Origin: Mytilus trossulus
Taxonomy: Eukaryota > Mollusca > Bivalvia > Mytilida > Mytilidae
DNA length: 64,000 bases
Assembly (NCBI RefSeq): GCF_036588685.1
Contig: NC_086373.1
Coordinates: forward strand, 52,335,164 to 52,399,163
Direction: 5' to 3'
Every line of letters begins with the position of its first letter. Position 1 is the stretch's first letter. The notes beneath the pieces are model-generated. The model was not told the DNA's origin. It made no database searches and saw only the letters and a list, made by a program, of their open reading frames with translations. This document shows positions 11,762-24,300 of the stretch, one piece after another. The position numbers and the translations under genes are program-made.

Positions 11762-12194
11762 CACTGTTGGTGATCCGATGGATAAATCTGTTGAAGAGTT
11801 GTCACTGGCTCAGACGTAATTATAAATATAATTATTTTCTGTGACTGTATCTTACATCAATTTGTAGGATCCTTTATTATAGATAATTTAGCTGACCTGT
11901 AAAAATAACATCTCCATGCCTTATATATCATGTACTGTAGTACGCTGCTAGATTAAAACTGACGTGGAAAGGTAACAAATGACCAGCGAGAGCTTCATTT
12001 TTTATATGAAGCCCAGGTGTTCGTGTGGTCTAGCGGGACGGCTACAGTGCAGGCGATTTGGTGTCACGATATCGCAGTAGCATGGGTTCGAATCCCGGCG
12101 AGGAAAGAACAAAAAATTTGCTTTCTTCTATCATTGTTGGGTTGATGTTTAGACGAGTTGTATATTCATAATGTACACAGCCATGTATCACCAT
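11762..12194 (+). repeat. Tandem unit 1 with tRNA-like SINE core
   Basis: This is the first of two tandem units of about 433 bases. It begins GTTGGTGATCCGATGG and contains the conserved text ATATATCATGTACTGTAGTACG. A tRNA-like segment (12015-12103) follows, with an A-box-like TGGTCTAGCGGG and a perfect B-box GGTTCGAATCC. After it come AACAAAAAATTTGC and TTGGGTTGATGTTTAGACGAG. The tRNA-like part suggests a tRNA-derived SINE. The tandem arrangement flanked by TA repeats also fits non-autonomous Helentron-type elements known from bivalves. Confidence 0.7.
12015..12103 (+). other. tRNA-like RNA polymerase III promoter (SINE head)
   Basis: An A-box-like TGGTCTAGCGG near 12026 and a B-box GGTTCGAATCC near 12085 are spaced about 59 bases apart, longer than a standard tRNA without a variable arm. 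The 5' and 3' ends do not pair into a clear acceptor stem, so I do not call a functional tRNA gene. A SINE head is the best explanation. Confidence 0.6.
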
Positions 12195-12595
12195 CACTGC
12201 TGGTGATCCGATGGATAAATCTCTTGTAGAGTTGTCACTGGCTCAGACGTACTTATAAATATAATTATTTTCTGTGAATGTATCTTACATTAATTTGTAG
12301 GATCCTTTACTATAGATAATTTAGCTGATCTGTAGAAATAACATCTCCATGCCTTATATATCATGTACTGTAGTACGCCGCTAAATTAAAACTGACGTTG
12401 AAAGGTAACACATGGCCTGCGAAAACTTCATTGTATATGAAGCCCAGGTGGTCGTGTGGTTTAGCGGGACTGCTGGAGTGCAGGCGATTTGGTGTCACGA
12501 TATCACAGTTCGAATCCCGGCGAGGGAAGAATAAAAAATTTGCGAAAGCAAATTTACAGATCTAACATATTGTTGGGTTGATGTTTAGACGAGTT
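12195..12595 (+). repeat. Tandem unit 2 with damaged tRNA-like core
   Basis: This second unit closely matches the one at 11762-12194, differing by scattered substitutions. Its tRNA-like part (12443-12525) has lost a few bases before the B-box, which now reads CAGTTCGAATCC, so its polymerase III promoter is probably weakened. It ends in TTGGGTTGATGTTTAGACGAG followed by a run of TA dinucleotides (about 12596-12617). Confidence 0.7.
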
Positions 12596-12617
12596 ATATA
12601 TATATATATATATATAT
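12596..12617. repeat. (TA)n microsatellite
   Basis: A run of about ten TA dinucleotides directly follows the second tandem unit. Microsatellite tails of this kind are frequent at the ends of non-autonomous retro- or Helitron-like elements. Confidence 0.85.
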
Positions 12618-13029
12618 AGAAGTCTATAAAAAGGACCAACCTATATACTGAAGATGTGCATGAGGATTAGTAGATAATAAGGACATACTATGTAGATGTG
12701 CGTATCGACATGAAATTATGATTCAGGTTATTTTCTTGGAGTTACGCCCCTTTGAACTTATTTGCCTCAATGTACTACTGCAACAGTTTGTCACCAACAA
12801 TAGAATTTCATGAAACCTTTAAGATTTTAAGGACATACTATGTAGACGTGCATATCGACAGGAAATTACGATTTATGTTTTTTTCTTATAAATTTTTTAA
12901 GATGTTTTGATTTAAAATTAAATTTACATCTGAAGGGGCACAATAATATCTAAAATAAAGTCTCATACTTACTTTGTTATAATACAGTTACCTCAGAATG
13001 GAGTGTGTGTGTGGGGGAAGCATCACTTT

Positions 13030-13265
13030 GTATAGATTAATTTTTAGATCATTTATAATATGTTTTGGAGTTCAGTGTGACGTCCATTTTCACTGGACTA
13101 CTACACAATTTTATTTAGGGGTCAGCTGAACCCCGCCTCCGGGTGCTGTATTTTCTCGCTGCGTTGAAGACCCGGTATTGGTGGACTTCGGCTGTTTTAT
13201 GTTCTTTGGTCAGTTTGTTGTCTCTTTGACATTTTCCCTAATTCCATTCTCAATTTTATCAATCA
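13030..13265 (+). repeat. Dispersed repeat family B (CGCCTCCGGGTGC), copy 1
   Basis: The segment contains GGGGTCAGCTGAACCCCGCC and TCCGGGTGCTGTATTTTCTC, then TTTGGTCAGTTTGTTGTCTC. A second copy at 32330-32650 has the same order of phrases. I recognise this as a frequent mussel interspersed repeat. The short frames it generates (13178-13366 plus and 13210-13473 minus) are not genes. Confidence 0.7.
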
Positions 13266-13479
13266 GGCTGAGACAAACGAGCGATTTAATAACATTGTGT
13301 GATCTCATGTGTTTGATATTAATTATTTGCTTTGCATTTTCGTATTTTTCTGCTGAAACGCATTGAATAAATTTATTGGAGAGGTGCTTATAACTTCTGA
13401 AAGGTTTTAAAGAATATAATGTTAATTTAGAGTAGATAAGAATTTGCTGAACGTCTACTTGCAAACACTTCATTCATAC

Positions 13480-16400
13480 ATATACCAGACATCAATTAAA
13501 AGAATGTATTTCAAACAAGAAGCTGCCACAGTACTTTTTGCCAAAAAAAAATAGAAACATAAACATAATCCATAGTTATTTTATTTATAGTAAGTAGCCA
13601 TCTTTTGTTTAGTTGTACAATATCATCCAATGGTAAAAGAGACCACACAAAAGGGACCAAATAAGCATCTGCTACTCGTATACAATCGGCTATTTGCATG
13701 TGCCTATACTTTTTTTACCGCGATTTATCATATCTAGGCCTTTAAAATTGATAGCTTATTCAACGTTATGAGTTTTTCTCGTTGTTGGAGGACGTAAAGT
13801 GACCTATAATTCGTTAACTTCGACACCAGTTTGTCTCCAAAAGGGAGTTGTCTCGTTGGCATTCATACTATACCTTCTTGTCTTCATATTTACTATATAA
13901 TTATGCGCCCTACCCAACATGATTATCGGATACCCAGAATATATCCTACTGTCGGATTGCTTTCATTGATCTTTATTATTATTTCTATCTGGATTTTTGT
14001 TTCTGACAGGGTATTGTCAAATAATGTCACGAAAAAATTGCTATTTTAATTTTTAAAAAATATTGAAAACTCAGATACCTTGACTGATAGAATTAAAATA
14101 AAACTTTGACGGACTGTGCATTATGCCATTTCACTTACACAATTGAATATTTGTAATTGTCCCTCTGTATTTCCTTGTGCCGTAGGAACTACAATCGATC
14201 TCAATTCTGTTAAATATAGTGTGATCTACACCATCCGTAAAAATTAACTTAAATGTTAACTTGGCTTGCCATACTTGATGAAATGCGGACGTGAAGGAAA
14301 GCACTCACTTCATCAACGCGTCAATAGAGATGTTATATTTCGTCATTTAGCATGTAAAGAAGGTTGTACTAAATCAACAACCTAACTGACAGGATTTTAA
14401 AAGAAAGCATTATGATCTGGACATGTGGAAAACCGGGGTAAAAGCATGAATATCACAGCCATGAATCGGATGCATTCTTATTGAGGACCGAAGACAATTC
14501 AGATCACTGACATTATTTCTGGATCTTTCTTAGTTTATAGAACAACCATGTTGCATGATAAAATATTTCAAGTGAAATAGATTCACAACTATGTACACTT
14601 TGTAATGTAAAATTAATAAAATCATAGCAATGTATTTCACCATTATAAGATGTAAATACTATTTTGAAATTAAAAGCCGGTCCTTAACCTTTAAATTGTT
14701 TTTCAAAAAGCATGGCACAACTTTCATCATGAAATAAAAAATGAAGCATTTTTGATGTCACAAAACTAAATATTTTCTTTTATAATTATAAAAAATATCA
14801 TAGCAATATATTTAGAAGAAGACATAAATGAAGCCTCCCTAACCACAAACATTTTCTTCCAAAGGAATTGTGCAATTTTCATCTGGAGATAAAACATGAA
14901 TTGCATTTTTGATGTCACAAAGATAAACGAATCTTTGTACAAAAGAAAACTGTTCAGGTGTTTGAACAATGTTGACTCATTTTCGTACTTTACGATGTTT
15001 GTAGTTAACATTCTCATATTTAGCTGTGACACCACTGACCAAGGTTAATGAAATGGTTGTGCACTCTTAAAATATGTTTCAATCATTTTTTTCGTGTCTC
15101 CCAATTCAGGAGCCTGTAGTTAGTTAGTTGTAGATAATTATGTCTGTTTATTTGTATTTAAAAAACTTTTTTTGTTATAAAGAAGGCCGTTTGTTTTCTA
15201 AATTGAATTGAGAAATAAATTTCATTTCGGATCTTGTATAGCCGACTCTTCGGTATGGGATGTTCTCATTATTGAAGACCGTACGGTTGCCTATACATAC
15301 ATTTACATTCATATCCAGTTAGTGGGCTCTTACACGAAATGCGACCGTGTTTTTTTGCGATTTGTTATTGAGGAAAATACATAAGGCAAATGAAAACCCC
15401 GCTGTTTTATGCAGATATTTACTTGATAATCTGATCTCAGATTGATGGCACTGTACGATTAGTTCTATTTGTAGTGTGTTTGCTTTCGTTAGTAATGTAC
15501 ACACGTTCTTTATACATTCTTGTCCTATTCAGTGTGTTAAAGGCTATCAATACGGAAGAGTCTGTATGAAACAGCGTGACAAATTTTCAAAGCTTACAAA
15601 TATTTAAAAATACGTCAAACTAAGTATTCATTTTCTACTCCATTTTATTTTCGGATCCATGCCACACTTATAGCAAACTCATCAACATCGTTTGAATATG
15701 CATGATATGAAAGTGTATCACTTTAACGCAATGTGAGGCGCACAACCCTATGAGCTAAGCATTTGACTTCAAGATCAAAATGATTGATTTTTAAGAAACT
15801 GTATTCCAATCAATGGAATCAGGCGCTACCAGTGAGTGGGCTTATTTAGCGCCAGCATACGTTCTTTTTAATGTCAAACAAAAACAAAATTCAGATTGTT
15901 TTAGTCTTCAAGATAAAATATCAAATTGTTTTAGTCGTTTCAAATGCTTGCTAACAAAAACATATACGATAGATATTTCAATAGAAACAGCTTATTTTGT
16001 TCTTGATGTTTTACTTACGAACGGGACAGAACTGTGACGAACACACACCGGACGTATATAATATAAAAAAGAACGGTACACAACACAGAACGTCCAGAAT
16101 GGACCGTACTTTGGTAAAACTGTCTATATTCAAGTTAGCATCTACGACTAGTTTGCATTTCAAATTGTAAATATCCTCAATTTAAAAGTCATTAAAAGAC
16201 AGATTATTAAAAAAAAACCAAATGAATTCAGACATTTTAACAAAAAACAGGAAAAAAGGGGAAACACCAACGGCACAACAATGGAAAATCATAAGAAAAA
16301 TAGAAACCACCAGAACAAAATGAGTTAGAGATAAAGGACAGTTGACAACATATATAAACTGATAATTTGTTTTCTCATTATATTTTTTTCATTGATTTGC

Positions 16401-18360
16401 AACCCTTTAAAATTACGAGAAGTTGAAACAATTCTCTAAATACTTTATTATAGCAAATAAAGAACAAAAATACTCGTGCACATGTTAAAAATATTGCAGC
16501 TTTCCTAATTATGTATCAAAAAGTAGAAGCACAAAAATACTGAGCTCCGCCGAAAATAGAAAAACGGAAAGTTCTTAATAAAATGGCAAAATCAAAAGCT
16601 AAATCTCATCAAACGAATGGATAACAACTGTCATATTTCTCACTTGATACAGGCATTTTCGTCTGTAGATTAATCCTGGTTAGCTAGATAAACCTTTCAC
16701 TTGTATGACAGTTGCATTAACATTCATTACATATTTAATGACAAAATGTGTGAACAAAACCAACAGACATAATAGGTAAAAATGTCAAAAAAAGGAGCAC
16801 AGCAGTCAATATTGGTTTATCATCTTAATCTTAACTACCTTATATGGAAATGCATAAATTAGCATATTTCTGTCCTCGCACATGTAATTGTGTATTTATA
16901 GTTTGTGATATAAAGTATTCTTTCCATGCTCATATTAACGAAAAGTTGTTTTTATGCGAAGAAACTAGTGTTTGAATTACCCGATGTACAGCCATTACTA
17001 AGTTTGATGATGACATGGTGATTTCAGGTATTCACCAGACAGCAGCAAACAACAATTACCCATTAGACAAACTTATATATGTTTTTGGAGTGACATTATA
17101 CAGGTTTAAAAGAGCTAATTGCACAAGGACAATGCATAACAATGGAAAAACCTGTTTAACTATTTTTTTCATGGCGAAAAGAAAATTGAATCGTGAAGCC
17201 CGTAAACAATACTTTTTTTAATCTGAGCATGCAAATTGAAGATTATGTTATAAATTTTACAATAAACATATTTGCAGAACAAAAACATTTATTTTGAGAG
17301 TCCCAGACATTATATTAAATGACAGTTTTCTCAATAGTTCTACGTGTTTTCAAGTACTTTAAACTCGTAGTGGCCCACAATGCATTGTAGTTCATTGAGT
17401 CGATTAGTCAGTCTTTCAAGGCCGTATTGGGAAATTACTATGCAATATATTCTGACGTCAGGAAATCTAGAATTTTCGACGTTTTAATGCCTATAACATA
17501 TATAAAACAAATAAATTATTAAAAAAAAATAATACAGTGACGGGACGCATAAGTACAGAGTCACGTCGTATAAGAAAAAAAAACACAAAAAAGCCTATTA
17601 GCAAAATTGAAAGACATAGATTCTGAAATTAGCATGGAACGATAACACAACGACGTGATGTATAAATTCAGATCCACGTCTAAGTCAATATAGAGTTTAA
17701 TGATTTCTTCTAAATACTAGTTGTTCGAAAATTGACAATCATTTGAAATGTCATAGACTATTTGACAAATCTGCATAGGATTGTATTGTGCTTGGATTTT
17801 AATATAACAGTTTCAACTGTTGTTAGCTAGGGAATATAAGTGTAAAAAAGGTTTGTGAGTTTATTTTAAAAAACAATTAAGGCATTTGTTTTTTTTCAAA
17901 TTAAACTGCATTTTCAAATATAAATCAATATATTGCAAATAAATTACGGATAACATTTATGAAAAAAAAACAGTTGAAGTTCTCTGACATCTGATTCATT
18001 TCTTATCTAGAACGCGGTTTCATACATTAACGCGGAAAATGTCTAAGCATGCGTTATAAGTTTAGATGTTATAACCATAAGATATTCCCTTGTGACCTTC
18101 TCAATTTTACAATATTATTCACAGCTGTTTCTATTATTTATGCTTATGACATCATCGAATTGTCAACGTGGATCGTCAAATATATTGATAGACAAAGATG
18201 ATTTAACATATCTTTTATCGACGATGATGTTTGTCCGTGTTACTATAATAAACAATTGTATAAGCTGTATTAACCAAGACAAAATTCTAAGTTTGGATGA
18301 TATATCCATCGAAACAACCATTTGTTCTTTATTTCTGTTAACATTTTTATAAATAACGCA
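13480..18360. other. Gene-poor region with repeat fragments
   Basis: No supported gene. Recognised fragments: a reversed family C scrap near 13800-13895; a 75-base segment near 14240-14310 (TTGGCTTGCCATACTTGATG, GCGGACGTGAAGGAAAGC) that recurs inverted at 29870-29935; and a reversed family A copy at 16545-16790. Short frames such as 14766-15035 minus and 15813-16037 plus have no recognisable content. Confidence 0.5.
16545..16790 (-). repeat. Dispersed repeat family A, minus-strand copy
   Basis: This reads as the reverse complement of the family at 5205-5420: CATCAAACGAATGGATAACA, then AACTGTCATATTTCTCACTT, then GATACAGGCATTTTCGTCTG and the TTAGCTAGATAAACC block. It extends further than the 5.2-kb copy, to GACATAATAGGTAAAAATGTC. 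Confidence 0.65.
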
Positions 18361-18364
18361 TTGT

Positions 18365-18468
18365 TCAAGTTGACAAAAGGAAGTTTTCTGAAGGGGTTTG
18401 TAAACCAGGCTCATGATCTTCATTACAGATATTTCCATTAGGAGGACTAGTTGGTTTACGATGCTTGT
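18365..18468 (-). CDS. Candidate terminal cytoplasmic exon (uncertain)
   Basis: A splice acceptor TTTATTATAG is followed on the minus strand by an open frame of 33 codons to a TGA. It is unusually rich in Pro, Thr, Ser, Asp and His for this AT-rich DNA (HRKPTSPPNGNICNEDHEPG, then LQTPSENFLLST). The style resembles a short intracellular tail. It lies downstream of the fucolectin/EGF exons, on the same strand and with a compatible phase, so it could be the last exon of that gene. No transmembrane exon was found in between, so the link is only a suggestion. Confidence 0.3.
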
Positions 18469-19269
18469 CTATAATAAACAAACCATCTATATATTTCATG
18501 AGAACACCTAACATTAGCATTCTTTTTTATTTATAAGTAGACTATTTTCTCTTATAAACTGATAAAAAAATAACTTGACAAACATATTTGATTGAATACA
18601 ATACATGTATCATTATGTCCAAGGATAAAGTAGTAATTGATACTATTGCAACGAATTACTTTGAATAATTTTAATTCGCCTGAAAAATGTGTACTGCAGG
18701 CAATATAACTAAATATATATTTTGACAGCCGACAAATTATATACACTTACATGTTAATGTCGAAAGCGCTACAGCATAGTCCTTAATTAAATCAGTAAAA
18801 TTACCATTTATTTACTATTCTATACAACAATGTATAAAGCATCATACATTTATCTATAATTTAATATTAGATGTAATGCGTGTTCTGAATGCTTATAATT
18901 ATTTTGTCTACCAGTTCACAGGAATATTTTGTTCATGTCCTATAACGTCGCCAAATTCATACATCAATGATTATTTTTCAATATATATTAATGAGTGGCT
19001 TAAAAATAACATTTCCTTTGTATGTCTGCTTCATTTGAGCTCTGATAAAATTGTATACACCGTATTAAAGCATCACATAATTTTTCAAGTTGACTTTTTT
19101 TTGAATTGAACATAGTTCATAGGAATGAAACTCTTGAATTCAAATGACAAATTAAAAAAATAAATTCTTACTAATGCGTACCCACCTTCAATGACGATTC
19201 TAAATAATCAATAGATACAACAGTTGTGAATCTATAGGATAGTAACAGCTAATGCATGCTGTATAGTCT

Positions 19270-19495
19270 GCTGGACCACCGGACAAGCGCTAATTTCTAC
19301 CCCTGGGTATAGATTTGATTCGTGTTTTTTATTCTTAAGTTTTCTATGTTGTGTCGTGTGAACTATTGTGTGTCTGTTTGTCCTTTTTCATTTTTAGCCA
19401 TGGCGTTGTCAGTTTTTTTTCGATTTATGAGTGTGACTGTCCCTCTGATATCTTTCGTCCCTCTTTTCGATACTGTTGTCAAGTTATGAAAATAA
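19270..19495 (+). repeat. PLE-type 3' tail, isolated copy
   Basis: The phrases TTTTCTATGTTGTGTCGTGT, TTTTTAGCCATGGCGTTGTC and TGACTGTCCCTCTGATATCT repeat the tail that follows the first PLE copy (3180-3330). No RT sequence precedes it, so it is a 5'-truncated insertion or a non-autonomous derivative. The short plus-strand frame 19351-19548 is part of this tail and is not a gene. Confidence 0.65.
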
Positions 19496-19956
19496 GAGTT
19501 TGCAATATCTCAACTTCCGTTTTCATATATTTTGTTAGTCTGTGGTGAACTGTTACTAATTTCATTCACAAATAGTACTTACCATCAATGATTTAATAAA
19601 CGGTAGAAATTACAAACTAGTTCGTTGATTAGTTAACCACTACTATACATGTATGTCTAATTTCCATTGGTTGTCAAATTTCTAAGGGTAATATTGTTGT
19701 TTAGCCGCTTTTTAATTACAGCCCCGTAGAAATCGTAGTTGTCTTTGACAAATGAGCAGGAATTATGTTTAAAAAAATATGATAGATGCTAAAGTAATAA
19801 TTATACGCCTGTCAGGTGTTTCTGTGAACCTGTTGAATTTCTAAAAACATGATTCCTGTTGTTTATCTCAATTGTTTCAATGAAATGCTGCAAAGATTAT
19901 TTGTTATTAAAAATTATATAAAGTATTTAAACCTAGTTACAATTTCAAAATATACG

Positions 19957-20215
19957 ACGGGTGAAACATGTGGAGCAGGATCTGCTTACAAGTAATCTTA
20001 CGTAGCACCTTAGATCACCCCCAGTTTTAGTGGTGTTTCTGTTGCTAAATCTTTAATTTTCTATGTTGCATATTATGTTTTATTATGTTCTATTATTTTT
20101 CTATTTGTGTTTTTCTTTTTTATGTATGGCGTTGTCTGTTTATTTTCGATATTTGAGTTTGACTGTACCTCTGGTATTTTTTACCTCTCTTTTCAAACGG
20201 GTGTGATAGAGAACA
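19957..20215 (+). repeat. PLE-type 3' tail, second isolated copy
   Basis: It starts ACGACGGGTGAAACATGTGG, then AGCAGGATCTGCTTAC and CACCTTAGATCACCCCCAGT, and continues to the GGCGTTGTCTG block. It aligns along its whole length with 3095-3330. Again no coding part precedes it. Confidence 0.65.
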
Positions 20216-21100
20216 ACAACAAAATTATAGAGTTAAACAGTAAACTATTTCGATAGGGACAGCTAACGAATTATTTTTTTTATAATTCTTTAACATATTA
20301 TTTAAGATTAAAGTATCCACAATGAGATGGGTGTAGTTGAACATATGTTCAGTTAACATTGAGGGTCGACTATAATGAAATGAACAAATTACAAATAATA
20401 TCAATATGAAAGAAAATCACATTTTTTATCAAACAGTTATAATATAGACCCCTATATGAAAAGCTAAGCGTACATCACTATACCAGCATTATATATATAT
20501 GTAAATAATGATTTCCGTACATTTTAAGCTTGCTTAATATGCATATATCTTTGTAAAAAGCACACATAAAAGCTTTTTTCGCTGATTCATCCCTAGATAA
20601 ATTGCATATTAATTGGTGCTATGTTTTATACCTAAGAATCACTGATGAGTTTGAAAGTTTTTATATATGTAGATGTATAAATATAAAAAATGTATGTATT
20701 GGTATATAGTTTATCAATCGAAACATTAATCCTAAGCTGATAAATAAATTAAAGCTGTTAATTTAATATCGATAGAAATTAAATATGATAACTATTTATA
20801 AGATTCATATGAATACACCGATGATTTCGGTTCATGTCAATGATGAAACAGTTAACCACACTTTAACAATTGTTAAGTCTGGTTATATGAAATATGGTAT
20901 ACAGTTGAATGGAAAAATGAAAAGCATTTGAACAATAGTAACGGATATAAATAATTGGCTTTGATTTTATTAAATCTTACATACAAATTTATTGGTAATG
21001 TTAATGTATAATCATATGTAAAAATAATTTCCGGACGAAATACGATTTCAATTTTTCCTTCATACTCATATATATATCTTGAATCAATCATATTTCTTCA

Positions 21101-21106
21101 TTTATT
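21101..21106 (-). terminator. Candidate polyadenylation signal AATAAA
   Basis: An AATAAA on the minus strand lies 17 bases past a stop codon at 21123-21125. That stop would be used if the donor at the end of the EGF exon (21151) were not spliced. Such hexamers are frequent by chance in AT-rich DNA. Confidence 0.3.
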
Positions 21107-21151
21107 TTCTAACATAAATTTTTTAAAAGATACTTTTAAGAAAATACTTAC

Positions 21152-21358
21152 ATTTGCCACAGGTACAGTATTGTCCTATCCATCCTGTTACACAACCCTC
21201 AGTACAAAAACCCGTATGTGTATTACATCTTCCATTTACACATCTTTGGGCATCACATCCCCAAATGCAGGAACCATTTTCAGGATGACATTGTTGGTTT
21301 ATACATATAGATGAACATGCCTCGGTACAGTTAGGTCCCCACATACCTTTTGGGCATC
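21152..21358 (-). CDS. FTP/EGF gene exon 4: EGF-like repeats
   Basis: The exon runs from the acceptor CATTGTAG to the donor GTAAGT, phase 1 at both ends. It encodes a cysteine-rich segment with two EGF-like (MEGF/laminin-type spacing) units, including CPKGMWGPNC, GSCIWGCDAQRC and GFCTEGCVTGWIGQYC. Such units form small disulphide-bonded extracellular modules. If the donor were ignored, the frame would continue nine more codons to a TAA at 21125-21123, with an AATAAA just beyond, which would make a soluble product. Other EGF exons may follow further left, but I found none. Confidence 0.85.
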
Positions 21359-24300
21359 CTACAATGTTAGAAACTGTTTTACTAAAAGAAATGTTGTAAT
21401 CCACGATCAGCACGACAGCCAATAGATTAAACAAGTGAAAAATAAAAAGCATAAAACAAATCCAGGAAGTATATGAAAACAAACTCAAACGTTATCATTC
21501 AACGGAACAAATGGGGATAACTGTCACAATCCTGACTCTGTATATGCCTTTGTCATGGTGTTGAAAACCTGGTTTTATACGTAGATTAACCTCCTTCTTG
21601 TATCTATAGTTTTGATATATAGAAAACAAACGTGTGAGCTTAACTTCTTCTGTGCATATTTGGATTGATTAACGCCTTCTTCCAAAATATAAATGTAGTG
21701 TGTGTTATACTTTATAAGATAAGATATAATTGCATGTATTTTGATACGTAAACTCTGACTTCTCAGAACAAATGCGAGTTTGAAATTTTATAGAAGCACA
21801 TCGCCTATCTTATAAATCTTACATTCTAACAAAAATTAAAAACAAATCTTATAAAATATACCCCAAGAGTATAAGTCATGTTAGTTGGTTTGCTAGAGCA
21901 AAAAATTATAATCAATCTCAAAAGGCAAAAACATTTAAATCCGATCTAAAACTGTAGAAAGACTTCCTTGTGTCAAGTTCTGTAATTATGAGATATACAA
22001 ATACACAATGTGTATTCAAACGTCATCTCACCATTTATAGCAACGTAGCACAGTTCAACAACAGGTCCATAAAATTCATCGCCTTTAGTATCGTAGTAGA
22101 TAACGTATTTTCCAGATTTATAACACGGAATATTCTGAGTGATGTTTGGGAGACCTGGATCAGGATCTTCATAACATAGATAACCATTAGGTGGAATAGT
22201 TGATGTGTTGGTTACATATAACTTGAATCCATCCATCCGATAAGCAACTGTAAAAAAAGAATTACCATTTTTGCTATATATTTTTCTAAATATAATCGTT
22301 AATTGAACATGTGTAGGCTCTCTTTGCACCAAACTAATCTCAACAATGAGTTATTTCTCTGATGAGTAATATCAAACATTAGTCCAAGCATTACTGCAAT
22401 CAACTTTTTTCTGTGAATATGTGCCATCTGTTAATCCGATTATGAAAATAGGTCAAAGTTATCAAGAGACATTCAAACTCATTATACAAAAAAGGTGAAA
22501 TCCATGGCTATAATCGATTAAAACAAACTGACAAACAATAGTACAGAAAACATAACATAGATAAACACTAAGCAACACAAAAAACAACCAATTTGGGGTG
22601 ATCTCATGATCTCGTGTCCTCTAGGAGGATCAGCAGATCCTCCTTTACATGTGGCACATATCGAGTCGATCATCTGAGTACAAATTCAGTTAAAGGTCTA
22701 GATCAGTAGGTTATTGACTGCTGCAGCAACTCTACGAAATATTTAATGGAAATGAATACAAATCGTTATTAAACCATACTTTCTGATGTTGGATTAATGA
22801 GATGGCAAAATCAATGCTAAAGTTAATTCAAACCTATCTTCAATGTATAATCTGGAATTCAAATAAATTTGTTAAATCAAATCAATTCAGCTCTCGACAT
22901 TCTTTGTTACAAAACTAAAATCCTTAATCAAGACATATATATATGTTTCGCTGCTTTTTATCAAAACAAGCTATCTTTATTAACAAACCACAGCTTATCG
23001 TGTATTGACATGTCTTTAAAGAAATCTGCCATTTGAAATGCATGTTTTTCTCATTGTAGGAGCATGTATATAATCTTTAAAGTAAACTATCCAGGCCACG
23101 TTCACTCTGTGTTTTTTTGTTTGTTTGTAACTGCGTGTACACAACACATGATTTAAGTGACATGTAAATATTGAGTTTAATCAATGGAAACGTAATTGTG
23201 TTTCGTTTACGTGCGAATTACACTAACAAACCACTGAGTATAGGTCAATGTGAACACGGCCTAATATGCATATATATATATCTGTTTTAGTTAATCCTTT
23301 TACACCTTATTTTATAGTTCGCTCATATATTGCGTTATAACACCATTGTTCAAGGTAAGGAAGAGAGTTGGGATAGCGCTTATATGTTTAAACCCACCAC
23401 ATTCTGCATGCATTGGGTGTTTTTGTTTTAAGTCAAGAGCATGTAATTCAGTGGTTTGTAATGTTATATCAATTGCCTTTTATAGCCGACTTTCCAATAA
23501 GGGCTTTGCTAATTGTTGAAGATTGAAGGTGATCAAAAATTGTAAACGTCTGTGTCATTTGGTCTCTTGAACACAATGTATTATAAAGAATCGATTTGAC
23601 TCTATATTAAAAAAAAAAGAAAACTTCTCTGCCAGCTAAAATGGTTTAATTAAATGTTGAAAGTTAATATTCGGGTAAGTCAATCGTAATTATTATCTGT
23701 AGGATATTTTGTCGAGAGTCTGCTAAACAAAACAAAACTTGCGGGTGTCTATTTTGCAATGGGAGTGTAGGATGTCTTCATTCTGAAGTAGTATATCTAC
23801 CGTATCACTAGCACTACAAAAGTCAAAAAGTCTGAAAATACCAGTTTTTGTCTTAATTTGCATAAATTTTTACTTGACATTCTTAATTTGTCTGCATATT
23901 TTTTGAAAATTCTTGACATAGTATTAGTTTGTCTAAAAAGGTTCTTGAGTTTTCTTGACAAGTGTCTTGACAGTATTAACATTGTCTTAAAATTTCTCGA
24001 CACTTCCTGTATCATCTGATAAGAGTCTGGATTAGTCTCGACCAATTCTTGACTGTCTTAAATTTGTCTCGATCTGTCTTGACATATTCTTGCATTCTAA
24101 ATAATGTCTGAATTTGTCTTGACATATTCTTGACATTCTTTATAATGTCTGAATATGTCTTGACACATTCTTGACAGTATTAAATATGTCTTGACACTAT
24201 CTCAACAGTATAAATTTCGCCTGAACGGTTTATGAAATCTTTTGGGTTTGTGTGGCTAAAAAAAGAGGAGGGGGGCTTTCGTGTTGGTCAAAGAATTTTT

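Noticed and set aside
12015-12103. Functional tRNA gene
   Set aside because: A and B boxes are present but the ends do not form an acceptor stem and the segment is repeated in a SINE-like unit.
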